A stretch of 34,872 bases of DNA from Bacteroidota bacterium (GCA_018829465.1 JAHJTN010000013.1:1-34872), one strand, 5' to 3'. Shown: positions 25,183 to 34,713, counted from the stretch's first letter. Made by a program: numbers and translations. Notes: generated by a model not told the origin, from the sequence alone.

Positions 25183-26140
25183 GAACCGCACAGACCTAAG
25201 CGAATTGCAACAGGCCGTTGCAGATATAAAACAAGAATTACACAAAATCATAATTGGGCAGGACCATTTCATCGAATTGTTGTTGGTTGCGCTCATTGCG
25301 GACGGACACGTACTCATAGAAGGCGTGCCGGGCATTGCCAAAACCATCACAGCCAAACTCTTTGCCAAAACCCTCAAAACCGATTTTAGCCGTATCCAGT
25401 TCACCCCCGATTTGATGCCGTCTGACGTGTTGGGAACCTCTGTGTACAACCAGCAATCCAATGAATTCGAACTAAAAAAAGGGCCTATATTTTCCAATAT
25501 CGTTTTGATAGACGAAATCAATCGGGCACCGGCCAAAACCCAAGCCGCATTGTTTGAAGTGATGGAAGAACGACAAATCACCATTGACGGCAAAACACAG
25601 GCTTTGAAAGCTCCTTTTATGGTTTTGGCTACGCAGAATCCAATTGAACAAGAAGGCACATATGCCCTGCCCGAGGCACAACTCGACAGATTTCTCTTTA
25701 AAATAAATGTGGGGTATCCTGACCCCGAAGAAGAAATTGCGATTCTAAAAACACATCAAGAGCGCAAAAACGAAGCAGCGACCGACATCGTCCAAGCTGT
25801 ACTCAACACCAAGACCATAGCCAAAATAAAAGCCATGCGATTTGATGTACGCGCCGAGCCCAACATGCTAAAATACATCACTGATTTGGTGGTAAAAACC
25901 CGTAATCATCCCTATCTCTACTTGGGCGCATCGCCCAGAGCATCCTTGGCCATTATGAATGCCGCCAAAGTGTTTGCCGCTATGGACGGCCGGGATTTTA
26001 TCATACCGGAAGACGTAAAAAAATGTCTCGCCCCCGTATTGCAACACAGAATCGTACTGAATCCTGAAAAAGAAATGGAAGGCTTTAAACCCGAACAAGT
26101 TATCGATATGATTGTAAAATCTGTAGATGTACCCCGTTGA
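25157..26140 (+). CDS. MoxR family AAA+ ATPase
   Basis: The 327-residue protein has a Walker A motif of the MoxR type (GVPGIAKT, near residue 56), Walker B IVLIDEINRAPAKTQ, the family's QITIDGK segment, sensor 1 in VLATQNPIEQEGTYALPEAQLDRF, and the C-terminal lid with ASPRAS. MoxR ATPases act as chaperones that activate or assemble periplasmic or membrane partners, usually with a DUF58 (von Willebrand-like) protein encoded directly downstream. No DUF58 gene follows here; the next gene is TIGR02757. Confidence 0.95.
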   Translation: MEHENPQFENRTDLSELQQAVADIKQELHKIIIGQDHFIELLLVALIADGHVLIEGVPGIAKTITAKLFAKTLKTDFSRIQFTPDLMPSDVLGTSVYNQQSNEFELKKGPIFSNIVLIDEINRAPAKTQAALFEVMEERQITIDGKTQALKAPFMVLATQNPIEQEGTYALPEAQLDRFLFKINVGYPDPEEEIAILKTHQERKNEAATDIVQAVLNTKTIAKIKAMRFDVRAEPNMLKYITDLVVKTRNHPYLYLGASPRASLAIMNAAKVFAAMDGRDFIIPEDVKKCLAPVLQHRIVLNPEKEMEGFKPEQVIDMIVKSVDVPR

Positions 26141-26152
26141 TACCCGCTATAT

Positions 26153-26911
26153 ATGGATGAGTTGAAGGAATTTTTAGATGAAAAAGCAGCGTTGTACAAC
26201 CAGCCCAAATTTATCACATCAGATCCTATACAAATTCCGCGCGCCTATTCGATCAAGCAGGATATTGAAATTTCGGGATTTCTGACGGCCACCATTGCTT
26301 GGGGCAATCGTACGTCTATCATCAAAAATGCGCACAAAATGATGCAACTCATGGAAAACAGTCCGTATGATTTTGTGATGCATCACCAAAAACAAGATTT
26401 ACAACCCCTGTCTTCTTTTGTACATCGAACCTTTAACGGCAACGACCTGATTTGTTTTGTACAAAACTTAAAAAAATTTTACCTCCGATTTTCATCTATG
26501 GAAGATGTTTTCTTGGCCAATGCAACTTCCGAAAGTCTGCAGCCGTCCATTCACGCCTTTAAACAAGTGTTTTTTAATACAGACTACGCCGGTCGCTCGC
26601 AAAAGCACGTATCCGATCCGTTAAAGGGATCTGCCGCTAAGCGCATCAATATGTTTTTGCGATGGATGGTTCGGCAAGACCGACGTGGCGTGGATTTGGG
26701 AATCTGGAACCGACTCAATGCCGCACAACTTTCTTGCCCACTAGATGTACATTCAGGTAATGTTGCACGAAAATTAGGCTTGCTTACACGAAAGCAAAAT
26801 GATGCCAAAGCAGTTTATGAGCTCGACTGTTCATTGCGAAAATTAGATGCGTCTGATCCCGTAAAATATGATTTTGCGCTCTTTGGACTGGGCGTGTTTG
26901 AAAAATTTTAA
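26153..26911 (+). CDS. TIGR02757 family (DUF2400) protein
   Basis: The 252-residue soluble protein shows the family blocks ISGFLTATIAWGNRTSIIKN, KGSAAKRINMFLRWMVR and PLDVHSGNVARKLGLLTRKQND, and ends with DPVKYDFALFGLGV. The layout of helices recalls HhH-type DNA repair glycosylases (Asp in LDVHSG where those carry a catalytic Asp), but function is unproven. It begins 12 nt after the MoxR stop. Confidence 0.88.
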   Translation: MDELKEFLDEKAALYNQPKFITSDPIQIPRAYSIKQDIEISGFLTATIAWGNRTSIIKNAHKMMQLMENSPYDFVMHHQKQDLQPLSSFVHRTFNGNDLICFVQNLKKFYLRFSSMEDVFLANATSESLQPSIHAFKQVFFNTDYAGRSQKHVSDPLKGSAAKRINMFLRWMVRQDRRGVDLGIWNRLNAAQLSCPLDVHSGNVARKLGLLTRKQNDAKAVYELDCSLRKLDASDPVKYDFALFGLGVFEKF

Positions 26912-27146
26912 AATCAAAAAAATAGAACAATTAATTGATTTTGAATCACTAAACAGTTTGATAAATCTAAAAGGAAATCTTCGTATCCTTCTATTCAAAC
27001 CCGTTTGTAAAGCGACACCTCAAATCATGTAAAAAAGTCTTTTCTTTCGCCATAAAACCTACATCAACAAACATTTTTTTATATCTTTACAGTGATGCGT
27101 TTTCATCAAAAAAAAAAGTAATTCATAAAATTAAACACAGACGACC
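26912..27146. other. Intergenic, tpx upstream region
   Basis: AT-rich and without an open frame. TATCTTTA at 27082-27089 is one base off the -7 box TAnnTTTG and lies 58 nt before the tpx start. I see no clear -33 element and no operator. Confidence 0.35.
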
Positions 27147-27650
27147 ATGGCACATATCACACTTAAGGGCAATCCTGTAACTACTAGCGGACAACTCCCC
27201 GCCAAAGGCACATCAGCTCCGGATTTTTTATTGGTCAAAAACGATTTATCTACGGTTTGCAAGGCAGATTTCGCAGGTCATTTTTTGGTGCTCAATATTT
27301 TTCCGAGCATAGACACCGGCACTTGCGCAGCATCTGTGCGCGCTTTTAACCAAAAAGCTTCTGCACTTAGCCATACCAAAGTACTATGCGTTTCCCGCGA
27401 TTTGCCTTTTGCGCAAGCCCGTTTTTGTGGAGCTGAAGGCATCAATAATGTGGATACAGTTTCAGATTTTAGATCGGGTACTTTTGGCAAAGCCTACGGT
27501 CTTGAAATTACAGACGGTCCGCTCAAGGGTTTACATTCGCGTGCTGTGGTGGTCATCAATCCGGACGGAAATGTGATTTATACCGGGCAAGTGGGCGAAA
27601 TTGTTGACGAACCCAACTACGAAGCGGCTTTAGCGGCTTTAGAATCGTGA
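27147..27650 (+). CDS. tpx: Thiol peroxidase
   Basis: Cytoplasmic peroxiredoxin of 167 residues (family norm about 165-168) that reduces H2O2 and alkyl hydroperoxides with thioredoxin. The peroxidatic Cys is in [15 protein letters not shown] and the resolving Cys in [13 protein letters not shown], the spacing typical of Tpx. The start [11 protein letters not shown] is the family N-terminus. With katG it gives a second peroxide defence in the window. Confidence 0.97.
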   Translation: MAHITLKGNPVTTSGQLPAKGTSAPDFLLVKNDLSTVCKADFAGHFLVLNIFPSIDTGTCAASVRAFNQKASALSHTKVLCVSRDLPFAQARFCGAEGINNVDTVSDFRSGTFGKAYGLEITDGPLKGLHSRAVVVINPDGNVIYTGQVGEIVDEPNYEAALAALES

Positions 27651-27651
27651 T

Positions 27652-28017
27652 ATGAATTTTGTCCGTTTCGTCAAAGGTCGCTTGAAGAGTTTTGTCTATG
27701 CGGCAAGAGGCGCTTACATTCTCATAAACACCGAACACAGCGTAATGGTTCAAGTGGTGGTAGCGGTTGCTATCACCCTAATGGGTTTTATATTTAAAAT
27801 CAGTCAAACCGAATGGATTTTACAAACCCTTGCTATTGGCTTGGTCATTGGCACAGAAGGTTTGAACACCGCTATAGAAAAAATAGCCGACTTTATTCAT
27901 CCGGACTACAACGATAAAATAGGTACTATCAAAGATGTGGCTGCCGGTGCTGTTTTTGTGGTTGCCGTTTGTGCCGTTGCCATTGGCATGATGATTTATT
28001 TGCCAAAATTTTTCTAA
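27652..28017 (+). CDS. Diacylglycerol kinase family membrane protein
   Basis: The 121-residue protein is of DgkA fold. It has an N-terminal amphipathic helix (VKGRLKSFVYAARGAYILI), then three membrane helices. The catalytic and Mg-binding block IGLVIGTEGLNTAIEKIADFI carries the Glu residues of the active site. It phosphorylates diacylglycerol or, as in many bacteria, undecaprenol for cell-wall lipid recycling; the substrate cannot be chosen from sequence. It starts 1 nt after the tpx stop, so the two are co-transcribed. Confidence 0.92.
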   Translation: MNFVRFVKGRLKSFVYAARGAYILINTEHSVMVQVVVAVAITLMGFIFKISQTEWILQTLAIGLVIGTEGLNTAIEKIADFIHPDYNDKIGTIKDVAAGAVFVVAVCAVAIGMMIYLPKFF

Positions 28018-28057
28018 GTATCTAGCCTAGTGTTCGCTGGTTCGTAACGGCAAAATA

Positions 28058-29437
28058 TCATTTCGACAGAAACGCTTCAATTTTCTCCGCTGAGATGCCT
28101 GCATTTTTTATTGAATCGCCTACGGAAATACCACCTCTATAGTTTCCACCTAAAAAGATGCCTGGGAATTTTTCTTCAAAAGCATCAAAATAACGTTCGT
28201 TTTCTATGTATCCCAAATTGTACTGAGGAATGGCGCTTTCCCACATCTTATGGTTTTCGAATACCGGCGCATTTTCAATTTTCATAAGCGATTCAAATTC
28301 TTGTCGCACGCGCTTTTTGATACTTTCTACTTCTTCGTGAAGTATTTCAGGCGATCTGGCGCCGCCCACAAACAAGGTGAAAACGGCATGGGTATTGTCG
28401 TATCTATCCGGGAAAATTACTGAATTCCAAATAGCACCTAAAAAAGATTTTTTCTCTTTTTCGGGTATCAAAAAACCAAATCCATCTAGAGCCTGCCCAA
28501 TATCGGTTTTTTTGTATGCCAAAACATAAACCAAAACGGGCGGATAGACAATACTTCTGAAAATTGCTGACAGTTGGGTGTCCAAATGCTCAAAGACAGA
28601 TGCAGCCAAATGAGCCGGTATGGTAGAAAGAATGATATTTGCATTGAGCGACAGTTCTTTGCCTTCTTTTAGGTATGAAACTTTATAACTATCCGAATCC
28701 TGACTTATTTTTAAGAGCTGCGCGCCGTAGTGAATATGCCCATCTAACGCAGCAGCCATTGCATTAGGGAGTGTCTGCACACCATGCTTAAACGAAATCA
28801 TGGCTGCACTTTGTTTAGATTTTTCTGCGCGTTTCTTTCGCTCGCGTGCGCTCTTAAAAGCACCGACAAACAGACCTCCATATTTTTCCTCCAAGGCATA
28901 CAACTTCGGAAAAGCAGAGGCCACACTAAGTTTTTCGGGTTTTCCGGCATAGACACCGGCTACAAAAGGGTTTATGGCATAATCCAAAAACTCTTGCCCG
29001 AGCCTGCGCTTAACAAAATCGGCGATACTTTGGTAATAGCCATCATGGGATCGGCCTACGAAAGGTTCTTTCAGCAGCCTCAATTTAGCGGCTGTAGAAA
29101 ACAACCGTGTTTGCAGAAATGCTTTGGCAGAAGTTGGCAACGCGTGTAATTTGTTATCCTTTAAAATATATCGCTTGTTGCCTTTCTCATTGGCATCCAA
29201 AAGCTGATCTTCGAGATTGAGGTCTGCGACAAGTTCACGTATAAGCGGAACCGTATCTAAAATGCTATTGGGTCCCAAATCATAAGGAAATTTTTCATCG
29301 TTTTCGCTGCGAATACAGCCTCCAACGACATCTCTCTTCTCAAGAATGGTAACGTCAAAACCTTTTTTTTGTAATAAAAAAGCTGTAGTGAGTCCGGATA
29401 TACCTGCGCCCAAAACCAATATACTGTGTTTACTCAT
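28058..29437 (-). CDS. hemG: Protoporphyrinogen oxidase (HemY type, FAD-dependent)
   Basis: The 459-residue enzyme oxidises protoporphyrinogen IX to protoporphyrin IX in haem synthesis. The FAD-binding motif is at the N-terminus (VLGAGISGLTTAFLLQKKG, then an Asp/Glu-rich end TILEKRD and GGCIRS), and the C-terminal FAD site reads GIFLGGNYRGGISVGDSIKNAG, characteristic of the oxygen-dependent HemY family. I choose ATG 29437 (MSKHSILVLGAG). A longer frame to 29539 runs into the arsR promoter region and has no family likeness. The 130-nt gap to arsR holds both promoters. The symbol hemG is used for this step in Bacteroidota annotations; hemY is an alternative. Confidence 0.93.
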   Translation of the reverse strand: MSKHSILVLGAGISGLTTAFLLQKKGFDVTILEKRDVVGGCIRSENDEKFPYDLGPNSILDTVPLIRELVADLNLEDQLLDANEKGNKRYILKDNKLHALPTSAKAFLQTRLFSTAAKLRLLKEPFVGRSHDGYYQSIADFVKRRLGQEFLDYAINPFVAGVYAGKPEKLSVASAFPKLYALEEKYGGLFVGAFKSARERKKRAEKSKQSAAMISFKHGVQTLPNAMAAALDGHIHYGAQLLKISQDSDSYKVSYLKEGKELSLNANIILSTIPAHLAASVFEHLDTQLSAIFRSIVYPPVLVYVLAYKKTDIGQALDGFGFLIPEKEKKSFLGAIWNSVIFPDRYDNTHAVFTLFVGGARSPEILHEEVESIKKRVRQEFESLMKIENAPVFENHKMWESAIPQYNLGYIENERYFDAFEEKFPGIFLGGNYRGGISVGDSIKNAGISAEKIEAFLSK

Positions 29438-29519
29438 CATCGTCAATTTAAAATGTAAAATTACAAAATCGGAACGGCCCGAACTATGACAAATGACAGT
29501 TCTTTTGGCAATAAAATTT

Positions 29520-29555
29520 TTGTATTCACACAAATACATCGTAATATTGCAATAT
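29520..29555 (+). promoter_or_regulatory. arsR promoter with overlapping palindromic operator
   Basis: TTG at 29520-29522 and TAATATTG at 29542-29549 (one base off TAnnTTTG) are 19 nt apart. The perfect 12-bp palindrome ATATTGCAATAT (29544-29555) overlaps the -7 box, so ArsR bound there would block the polymerase. The start codon is 13 nt downstream. Confidence 0.65.
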
Positions 29556-29567
29556 ACAAATACAACT

Positions 29568-29903
29568 ATGGGACTTACAAAGATTGAATTATTTACAAAC
29601 GCTCAAAATGAATTGGCGCAAGCAGCCAAAGTTTTGGCGCATCCGGCACGTGTGGCTATACTTCAGCATTTGCTAAAAGCCAATGCCTGTATCAACGGCG
29701 ACTTGGTTCAGGAATTGGGATTGGCACAACCAACCGTCAGCCAGCATCTGCGTGAACTAAAAGAGATCGGGCTTATTCAAGGAACCATCGATGGCGTATC
29801 GGTCAACTACTGCATACAACCGAATCGGTGGAGAGAATTACAGGTGCTTTTCGATCAGTTTTTCAATCAATATCCTTATACCAATCAAACAGATTGTTGT
29901 TAG
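29568..29903 (+). CDS. arsR: ArsR family arsenic-responsive repressor
   Basis: The 111-residue winged-helix repressor has KVLAHPARVAILQHLLKANACINGDLVQELGLAQPTVSQHLRELKE... holding the helix-turn-helix (about 45-65). Its Cys residues are 41, 82, 110 and 111. The E. coli site CVCDLC is not conserved: only Cys41 lies near it, and a CC pair ends the protein, so As(III) probably binds a differently built site. ATG 29568 is chosen, giving MGLTKIELF; the open frame upstream would cover the promoter. It is the first gene of arsR-arsC-acr3. Confidence 0.92.
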   Translation: MGLTKIELFTNAQNELAQAAKVLAHPARVAILQHLLKANACINGDLVQELGLAQPTVSQHLRELKEIGLIQGTIDGVSVNYCIQPNRWRELQVLFDQFFNQYPYTNQTDCC

Positions 29904-29913
29904 ACACTATATT

Positions 29914-30546
29914 ATGAAAAATCCATGTAAAAACGCATTGATGGGAGATCTGAACCGATTCGTAGTTGACCTTGCTAGTGAAAAAATATCGGAGAACAGA
30001 GAAGAAACCCTGCAAACTTTAGTCGATTATATACAACTTAAAATCGACAGTAAATCCACCGTAAAACTACATTTTATCTGTACACACAATTCCCGAAGAA
30101 GCCAGTTGGCACAGATTTGGGCACAAACGATGGCTTATCATTTCGGTTTAGAAATCTATTGTTTTTCGGGAGGAGTCGAAGTAACCGCTTTTAACGAAAG
30201 TGCGGTAAAAACCCTTATCTGGTCAGGGTTTGAGATTCAAAAGAACGAAATCAAGGACAATCCCGTGTATATGGTTTTTTATGCAAAAGAAAAAAGTCCT
30301 ATACGCGCATTTTCAAAATTGGTGGATGATGCTATCAATCCTTCTTCTGGTTTTGCGGCCATCATGACTTGCACACATGCCGATGAAAATTGCCCTGTTG
30401 TGCACGGTGCTGAGATGCGCATCCCAGTGAGGTATGACGACCCCAAAGCTTTTGACGACACACCTGAAGAAGACCAAAAATACAAGGAATGCTCCAAGCA
30501 AATCGCATCCGAAATGTACTGGGTTTTTTCGAGAATAAAATTCTGA
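29914..30546 (+). CDS. arsC: Thioredoxin-coupled arsenate reductase, LMW-phosphatase fold
   Basis: The 210-residue protein reduces arsenate to arsenite. The P-loop is CTHNSRRS, with Cys56 and Arg62 fitting CX5R. CTHADENCP (Cys153 and Cys160) matches the two redox cysteines of the Staphylococcus pI258 ArsC (Cys82 and Cys89, also seven apart), which suggests the same three-cysteine relay to thioredoxin. It is longer than pI258 ArsC (131 residues) by an N-terminal helical extension of about 50 residues and a C-terminal tail. The start is ATG 29914, 10 nt after the arsR stop; the longer frame from 29791 overlaps arsR. It is the middle gene of the arsenic operon. Confidence 0.9.
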   Translation: MKNPCKNALMGDLNRFVVDLASEKISENREETLQTLVDYIQLKIDSKSTVKLHFICTHNSRRSQLAQIWAQTMAYHFGLEIYCFSGGVEVTAFNESAVKTLIWSGFEIQKNEIKDNPVYMVFYAKEKSPIRAFSKLVDDAINPSSGFAAIMTCTHADENCPVVHGAEMRIPVRYDDPKAFDDTPEEDQKYKECSKQIASEMYWVFSRIKF

Positions 30547-30592
30547 ATTTTAGATTGTAACTCAATGCCCAAAACTTAATTTATCAAAAACC

Positions 30593-31621
30593 ATGAAGCA
30601 CTTAAGTTTTTTAGACCGTTTTCTCACCCTCTGGATTTTCACAGCTATGGCTCTTGGCGTGGCAATCGGATATTTGTATCCCTCATCGGCTGATGTTATC
30701 GACTCTTTTAGTAGAGGCACTACCAACATTCCTATCGCCGTGGGATTGATTTTGATGATGTATCCACCTTTGGCAAAAGTTGATTACAAACTGTTGCCTA
30801 AAGTTTTTACAAACATCAGAATACTATCTATTTCATTGATTTTGAATTGGATAATAGGGCCGATTCTCATGTTTTTTTTGGCAGTAGTCTTTTTGCAAGA
30901 CTACCCCGAATACATGGTTGGTCTTATATTGATTGGTCTTGCCAGGTGTATTGCCATGGTATTGGTTTGGAACGATTTGGCTGAGGGCAGTAGCGAATAC
31001 GCTGCCGGGTTGGTGGCCTTAAACAGTATTTTTCAAGTATTTTTTTACAGCTTTTACGCTTGGATTTTCATTACAATTCTCCCGCCATATTTCGGTTTTG
31101 AAGGCGCATTGGTTGAAATTTCGATTGCGACGATTGCAGAAAGTGTTGCCATCTATCTCGGCATTCCTTTTTTGATGGGACTTTTAAGCCGATTGATTTT
31201 AATAAAATTAAAGGGTGATACCTGGTATAAAAGCAAATTCATTCCTATGATTTCTCCGCTAACGCTGATTGCTTTGCTGTTTACAATCGTGGTGATGTTT
31301 TCACTCAAAGGCGAATTAATTGTCCAAATTCCAATGGATGTATTAACCATCGCCGTTCCATTGTTAATCTACTTTGTTGTGATGTTTTTTATTGGATTTT
31401 TTGTAACCAAAGCAAGTGGTGCCGCATATGACAAAAATGTAGCTGTAGCCTTCACGGCAGCCGGGAACAATTTTGAGTTAGCCATTGCAGTTGCCATCGC
31501 TGTTTTCGGACTGAACTCCGGTCAGGCTTTCGCGGGAGTCATCGGACCTTTGGTAGAGGTGCCTGCACTCATTTTACTGGTCAGGGTAGCGTTTTGGTTA
31601 AAAACAAAACATGTTCCATAA
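30593..31621 (+). CDS. acr3: ACR3 family arsenite efflux permease
   Basis: The 342-residue inner-membrane transporter has ten predicted helices. It exports arsenite using the proton gradient. The signature [31 protein letters not shown] includes the conserved Cys of helix 4 needed for transport, and [14 protein letters not shown] and [20 protein letters not shown] are typical ACR3 blocks (the latter with the conserved Glu). It follows arsC by 46 nt and completes the operon. No clear terminator follows. Confidence 0.96.
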   Translation: MKHLSFLDRFLTLWIFTAMALGVAIGYLYPSSADVIDSFSRGTTNIPIAVGLILMMYPPLAKVDYKLLPKVFTNIRILSISLILNWIIGPILMFFLAVVFLQDYPEYMVGLILIGLARCIAMVLVWNDLAEGSSEYAAGLVALNSIFQVFFYSFYAWIFITILPPYFGFEGALVEISIATIAESVAIYLGIPFLMGLLSRLILIKLKGDTWYKSKFIPMISPLTLIALLFTIVVMFSLKGELIVQIPMDVLTIAVPLLIYFVVMFFIGFFVTKASGAAYDKNVAVAFTAAGNNFELAIAVAIAVFGLNSGQAFAGVIGPLVEVPALILLVRVAFWLKTKHVP

Positions 31622-31666
31622 AAAGATGAAGCCAAGATTATTTCTTGCTTATGTGGGTGAATATTC

Positions 31667-31743
31667 AAAATCGGCAACAATATATTGATACCCATCTTTG
31701 AACAAAAGAGCTTGTAGGTTGTAAGAAAAGCTGTGGAAATTAA
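31667..31743. repeat. 77-bp direct repeat, left copy
   Basis: Identical to 34762-34838. On the minus strand it encodes NFHSFSYNLQALLFKDGYQY in frame with the partial gene at the right window edge, but here the frame is closed by a TAG just upstream and ends soon after, so it is a gene fragment. The remaining bases of 31622-31850 hold nothing I recognise. Confidence 0.95.
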
Positions 31744-31850
31744 ATTCCTAAAGCCAAAATGTTGAATAGTTATATAATTGAACTATTTTGTTCTAAATAA
31801 TATCTTTTTAGTTCAAGATTTGTTAAAACACAGCGGAATATAAGAAGTTT

Positions 31851-32933
31851 TTACTGATTCGATTTTACCTCATAAACACCCCCTTTGTTAAGGCCTAAAA
31901 AAATACGGTCTTGATTGCCTTCAGAAATCAAAACCATGTCCTCGACCCCGCCAAAACTTTCTTCTTTAAAATGGTCTTGTAGCCAAGTCGCCCCCTTATC
32001 GTTGCTGTAATAGAGAATTAAGGGCTGTGGCTCATCTGTTTTAAGCCATCCTGCGGCATAAACTCTGTTATTATTTTGCTCATTAATTCCAATGCCGTTA
32101 AAGAACCTTGCACTTTCATGTTCATCAATTAAAGTCTCCCAAGATTGACCGTTAGAGGATGTACGAATTAAAGCTCCTTCAAAACCCACATAAATATTTT
32201 GAGGTGTAAGGTTATCAAATACAATTTTTTTTGGTGTGGTCGGATTAGGCACCAAATCCAACCATCTGTTTGTTTCCGTTCTATTTTCAAGTTTTACCAA
32301 ATAGCCGTCTTCAATTGCACCCTGCCCGCCCAACCAAATTTCGTTAGGTTTTGATGGGTTTATTCCCACCATGGATGTTGCTCTGGCAAATACATCCCAT
32401 TCGCCCCAAATAAGAGTCCAGTTAAAACCACCATCTAGTGATTCAGCAACCACATAATTGCTTGTTGCAAAAATCACATCTGTTGACTCTGATGGTTTTA
32501 AAAACTTCCATACTATATGTGGGTCTATGCTACCACCTCCAAAATTGGTTTCCATGACCTCCCAATTTTGCCCACCATTATTTGTAGATACAATTTGTAT
32601 AATCGTTTCATCTTGAAAATCCGCCACAGACGCCAATAATTTTTCGTCATCAAGCAAAAGGAAATCTTCAATGTTTAATCCCTGAAGTCCTATTGGTATA
32701 AATGGTTCTTCGGTGTCTATGTTCTTTCTAAACAAGCCGATTTCGGTAGCAGCATAAAGTAAATTCCCACGTAGCCTCAGGCTATTTACTTTCAGGCCAT
32801 CCAAACCTATTTTTTCCCATATAAAAACATTACCGATGCCGGAGTCAGGGTTGGAGTCGTCACTTGCACAAGAGTATGAACCTAAAAGAGCAGTGAATAA
32901 TATCATTTTAGCTACCTTGATGGAGTTTTTCAT
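31851..32933 (-). CDS. Lipoprotein with BNR/sortilin-like beta-propeller repeats
   Basis: The 360-residue protein has a lipoprotein signal ending LLGSYSC (Cys22 lipidated) and an acidic stretch after it (ASDDSNPDSG). Asp-box-like motifs recur at blade spacing: STNNGGQNW, SLDGGFNW, SSNGQSW and SNDKGATW, so it folds as a beta-propeller of the YCF48/VPS10/BNR type. It is likely exposed at the outer membrane and binds protein or glycan; no catalytic motif is seen. It lies inside the segment bounded by 77-bp repeats and is flanked by long AT-rich gaps. Confidence 0.83.
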   Translation of the reverse strand: MKNSIKVAKMILFTALLGSYSCASDDSNPDSGIGNVFIWEKIGLDGLKVNSLRLRGNLLYAATEIGLFRKNIDTEEPFIPIGLQGLNIEDFLLLDDEKLLASVADFQDETIIQIVSTNNGGQNWEVMETNFGGGSIDPHIVWKFLKPSESTDVIFATSNYVVAESLDGGFNWTLIWGEWDVFARATSMVGINPSKPNEIWLGGQGAIEDGYLVKLENRTETNRWLDLVPNPTTPKKIVFDNLTPQNIYVGFEGALIRTSSNGQSWETLIDEHESARFFNGIGINEQNNNRVYAAGWLKTDEPQPLILYYSNDKGATWLQDHFKEESFGGVEDMVLISEGNQDRIFLGLNKGGVYEVKSNQ

Positions 32934-33540
32934 AATAGTGTATAAATATTTGATTTTTTTAAGTTTTTTTTATTTTGTTTGATGAAAACAAATTGATAAA
33001 ATTGAGGTACTATGATAATTAGATTAGATTCATATATAGGCAATTACAAGTTTTAAATGTTTAAATTTCTATAGATTGGATAGCATCTTCTCAACACACA
33101 ATCTGTCTTTCATTGAAAGTTTCATTTGTTTTGATTACACAAAAATTGACCTTGATGTATATCCCTATTTTAAAATGTCAAATAAATGCTTTAGAGCGAA
33201 TTGTGTATGAAGATTCACCATAATACCTTGTAAGTTCTCTTTAAAACATCAATTGAAAGCATCAATGGTATTGTGATTTGCCAATATTCTCGTCAATTTC
33301 TTGTTTGTGCCTTATGAAAACATAATGTAAAAAAACCTTCGATTACTTAACCTACTGCTTGATTGCACGAAACAATCCTGTATCGTTTATACAAAATTAA
33401 ATACATCATAATAAATAACGAAGCTAATAATTTAAACAAAATCATTCATAAAAGAATCATTTGATACTCTAATTCCTGATTTATTTAGCTTAATAAGACA
33501 AAATTAATTGATTCGGAACAACAAAAAATAACCTAGGTTA
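32934..33540. other. 607-nt AT-rich gap, no gene seen
   Basis: I find no long frame, tRNA-like fold or repeat here. It contains A/T-rich blocks upstream of the lipoprotein gene. Composition is poorer in GC than the conserved genes to the left. Confidence 0.5.
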
Positions 33541-34107
33541 TTAATTCATAATCTCTCGCCTAATCCTACTAAGACTTTCGGGGTAGATACCTAAATAATG
33601 TGCTAACTTTTTAACTGGCAATCTCTTGATTAATTCAGGATGGCTATAAAATAAATCCTTATACATTTCTGCAGAAGATTTTCGATGTATATCCTTCTGT
33701 TTTTTTATCAGTTTTAAAAGAAACGATCTGTACTCGTGTTTCATTAAGTTACTAGCCAACAGAGACGTTTCAGACACTTTTTCCAATTCTTCAAAGTCAA
33801 CGTATTCCAATTCACAGTTGGTCACACAACTCAACTGCACGTCTGAAGGTGCTTTATGATAAAATGAAGACAATACGGACACAAAAGTGTTTTCGGTGTG
33901 AAAATAGAGAATACGCTCCTTGAAATCATCAGTCAAAAAAGACAGTTGGGCTATGCCCGAATTGATAAAATATAAGTTCTTTTCATATTGACCGTAATCC
34001 GTAATAATCCCGCCCCTTTTAAGACTCATTTTTTTGATTTGGAATGGTAGACCATTGGATTCTAAATGAGGGTCAATATACTTTCGAATATAATCTTCTA
34101 TACTCAT
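33541..34107 (-). CDS. Crp/Fnr family transcriptional regulator
   Basis: The 188-residue protein has a cyclic-nucleotide-binding-like domain (about 20-115: LKRGGIITDYGQYEKNLYFINSG) and a C-terminal winged helix with LPVKKLAHYLGIYPESLSRIRREI. It lacks the Cys cluster of Fnr. Small regulators of this kind are abundant in Bacteroidota and their ligands are mostly unknown. No binding site is assigned. Inside the repeat-bounded segment it is the only regulator and may control the lipoprotein gene (inference from position only). Confidence 0.88.
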   Translation of the reverse strand: MSIEDYIRKYIDPHLESNGLPFQIKKMSLKRGGIITDYGQYEKNLYFINSGIAQLSFLTDDFKERILYFHTENTFVSVLSSFYHKAPSDVQLSCVTNCELEYVDFEELEKVSETSLLASNLMKHEYRSFLLKLIKKQKDIHRKSSAEMYKDLFYSHPELIKRLPVKKLAHYLGIYPESLSRIRREIMN

Positions 34108-34166
34108 ACAAACTTTAGTTTATTCGGCGGTTTGTCAAAATTTTTCTGCAAAACTTACAAATCATC

Positions 34167-34640
34167 TCATCCTTCTATAATCTCTCTATCCAAATGAAAA
34201 GCATTAAACGATACTTTATATTTTTCTGCTCCAAAGAGACACCTGATGCCTGTCATCATATCCTCAATTAGTATGTTTAAACTATTTGGCGTGACAACCT
34301 CCTGATCATTTTGTAGGTAAGATAATATGCGCTCCGTTAGACTTTTGTTGCGACTGAACAAGTAAAGAAAAATCAAATTGAGTATTCCAAATTATCTTCT
34401 ACATCTATGAGGCAAAATTTTAGAGCCAAATATTTAGTAAAGGCATACCCCCGCACGTCTGTGCAGTGGGCTTGTTCTCTATTATATGCATAAGACTGAG
34501 GATACTGTTGCAATCCTATAATCGTACAGAGGGTTACCTCCAAATCCAGATGTGGAAAATCATCAAAGTATACCTTGATTCAAAAAACGACATAGACCAT
34601 TCATTAAAATATACCTGCCCCAATTTAATTCTAAAAAAAA
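34167..34640 (-). pseudogene. Decayed gene in three frames, unrecognised
   Basis: Minus-strand reading gives three protein-like stretches in successive frames without a proper start. About 34640-34580 gives GQVYFNEWSMSFFESR. 34579-34373 gives 68 residues including VYFDDFPHLDLEVT and DVRGYAFTKYLALKF. About 34385-34167 gives NKSLTERILSYLQNDQEVVT to FHLDREIIEG. Their compositions are protein-like and they join end to end, so frameshifts in one former gene are likely. Two independent small genes remain possible. No family recognised. Confidence 0.4.
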
Positions 34641-34713
34641 TTAAACACCGACTGTGTTCATAACTGTGATTGAAAGAAGTGTCTATTTTATAAGATTTTA
34701 TTTAATAAAAAAC

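Noticed and set aside
34466-34663. 65-codon plus-strand frame
   Set aside because: No family likeness; the opposite strand has more protein-like sequence in the same place.
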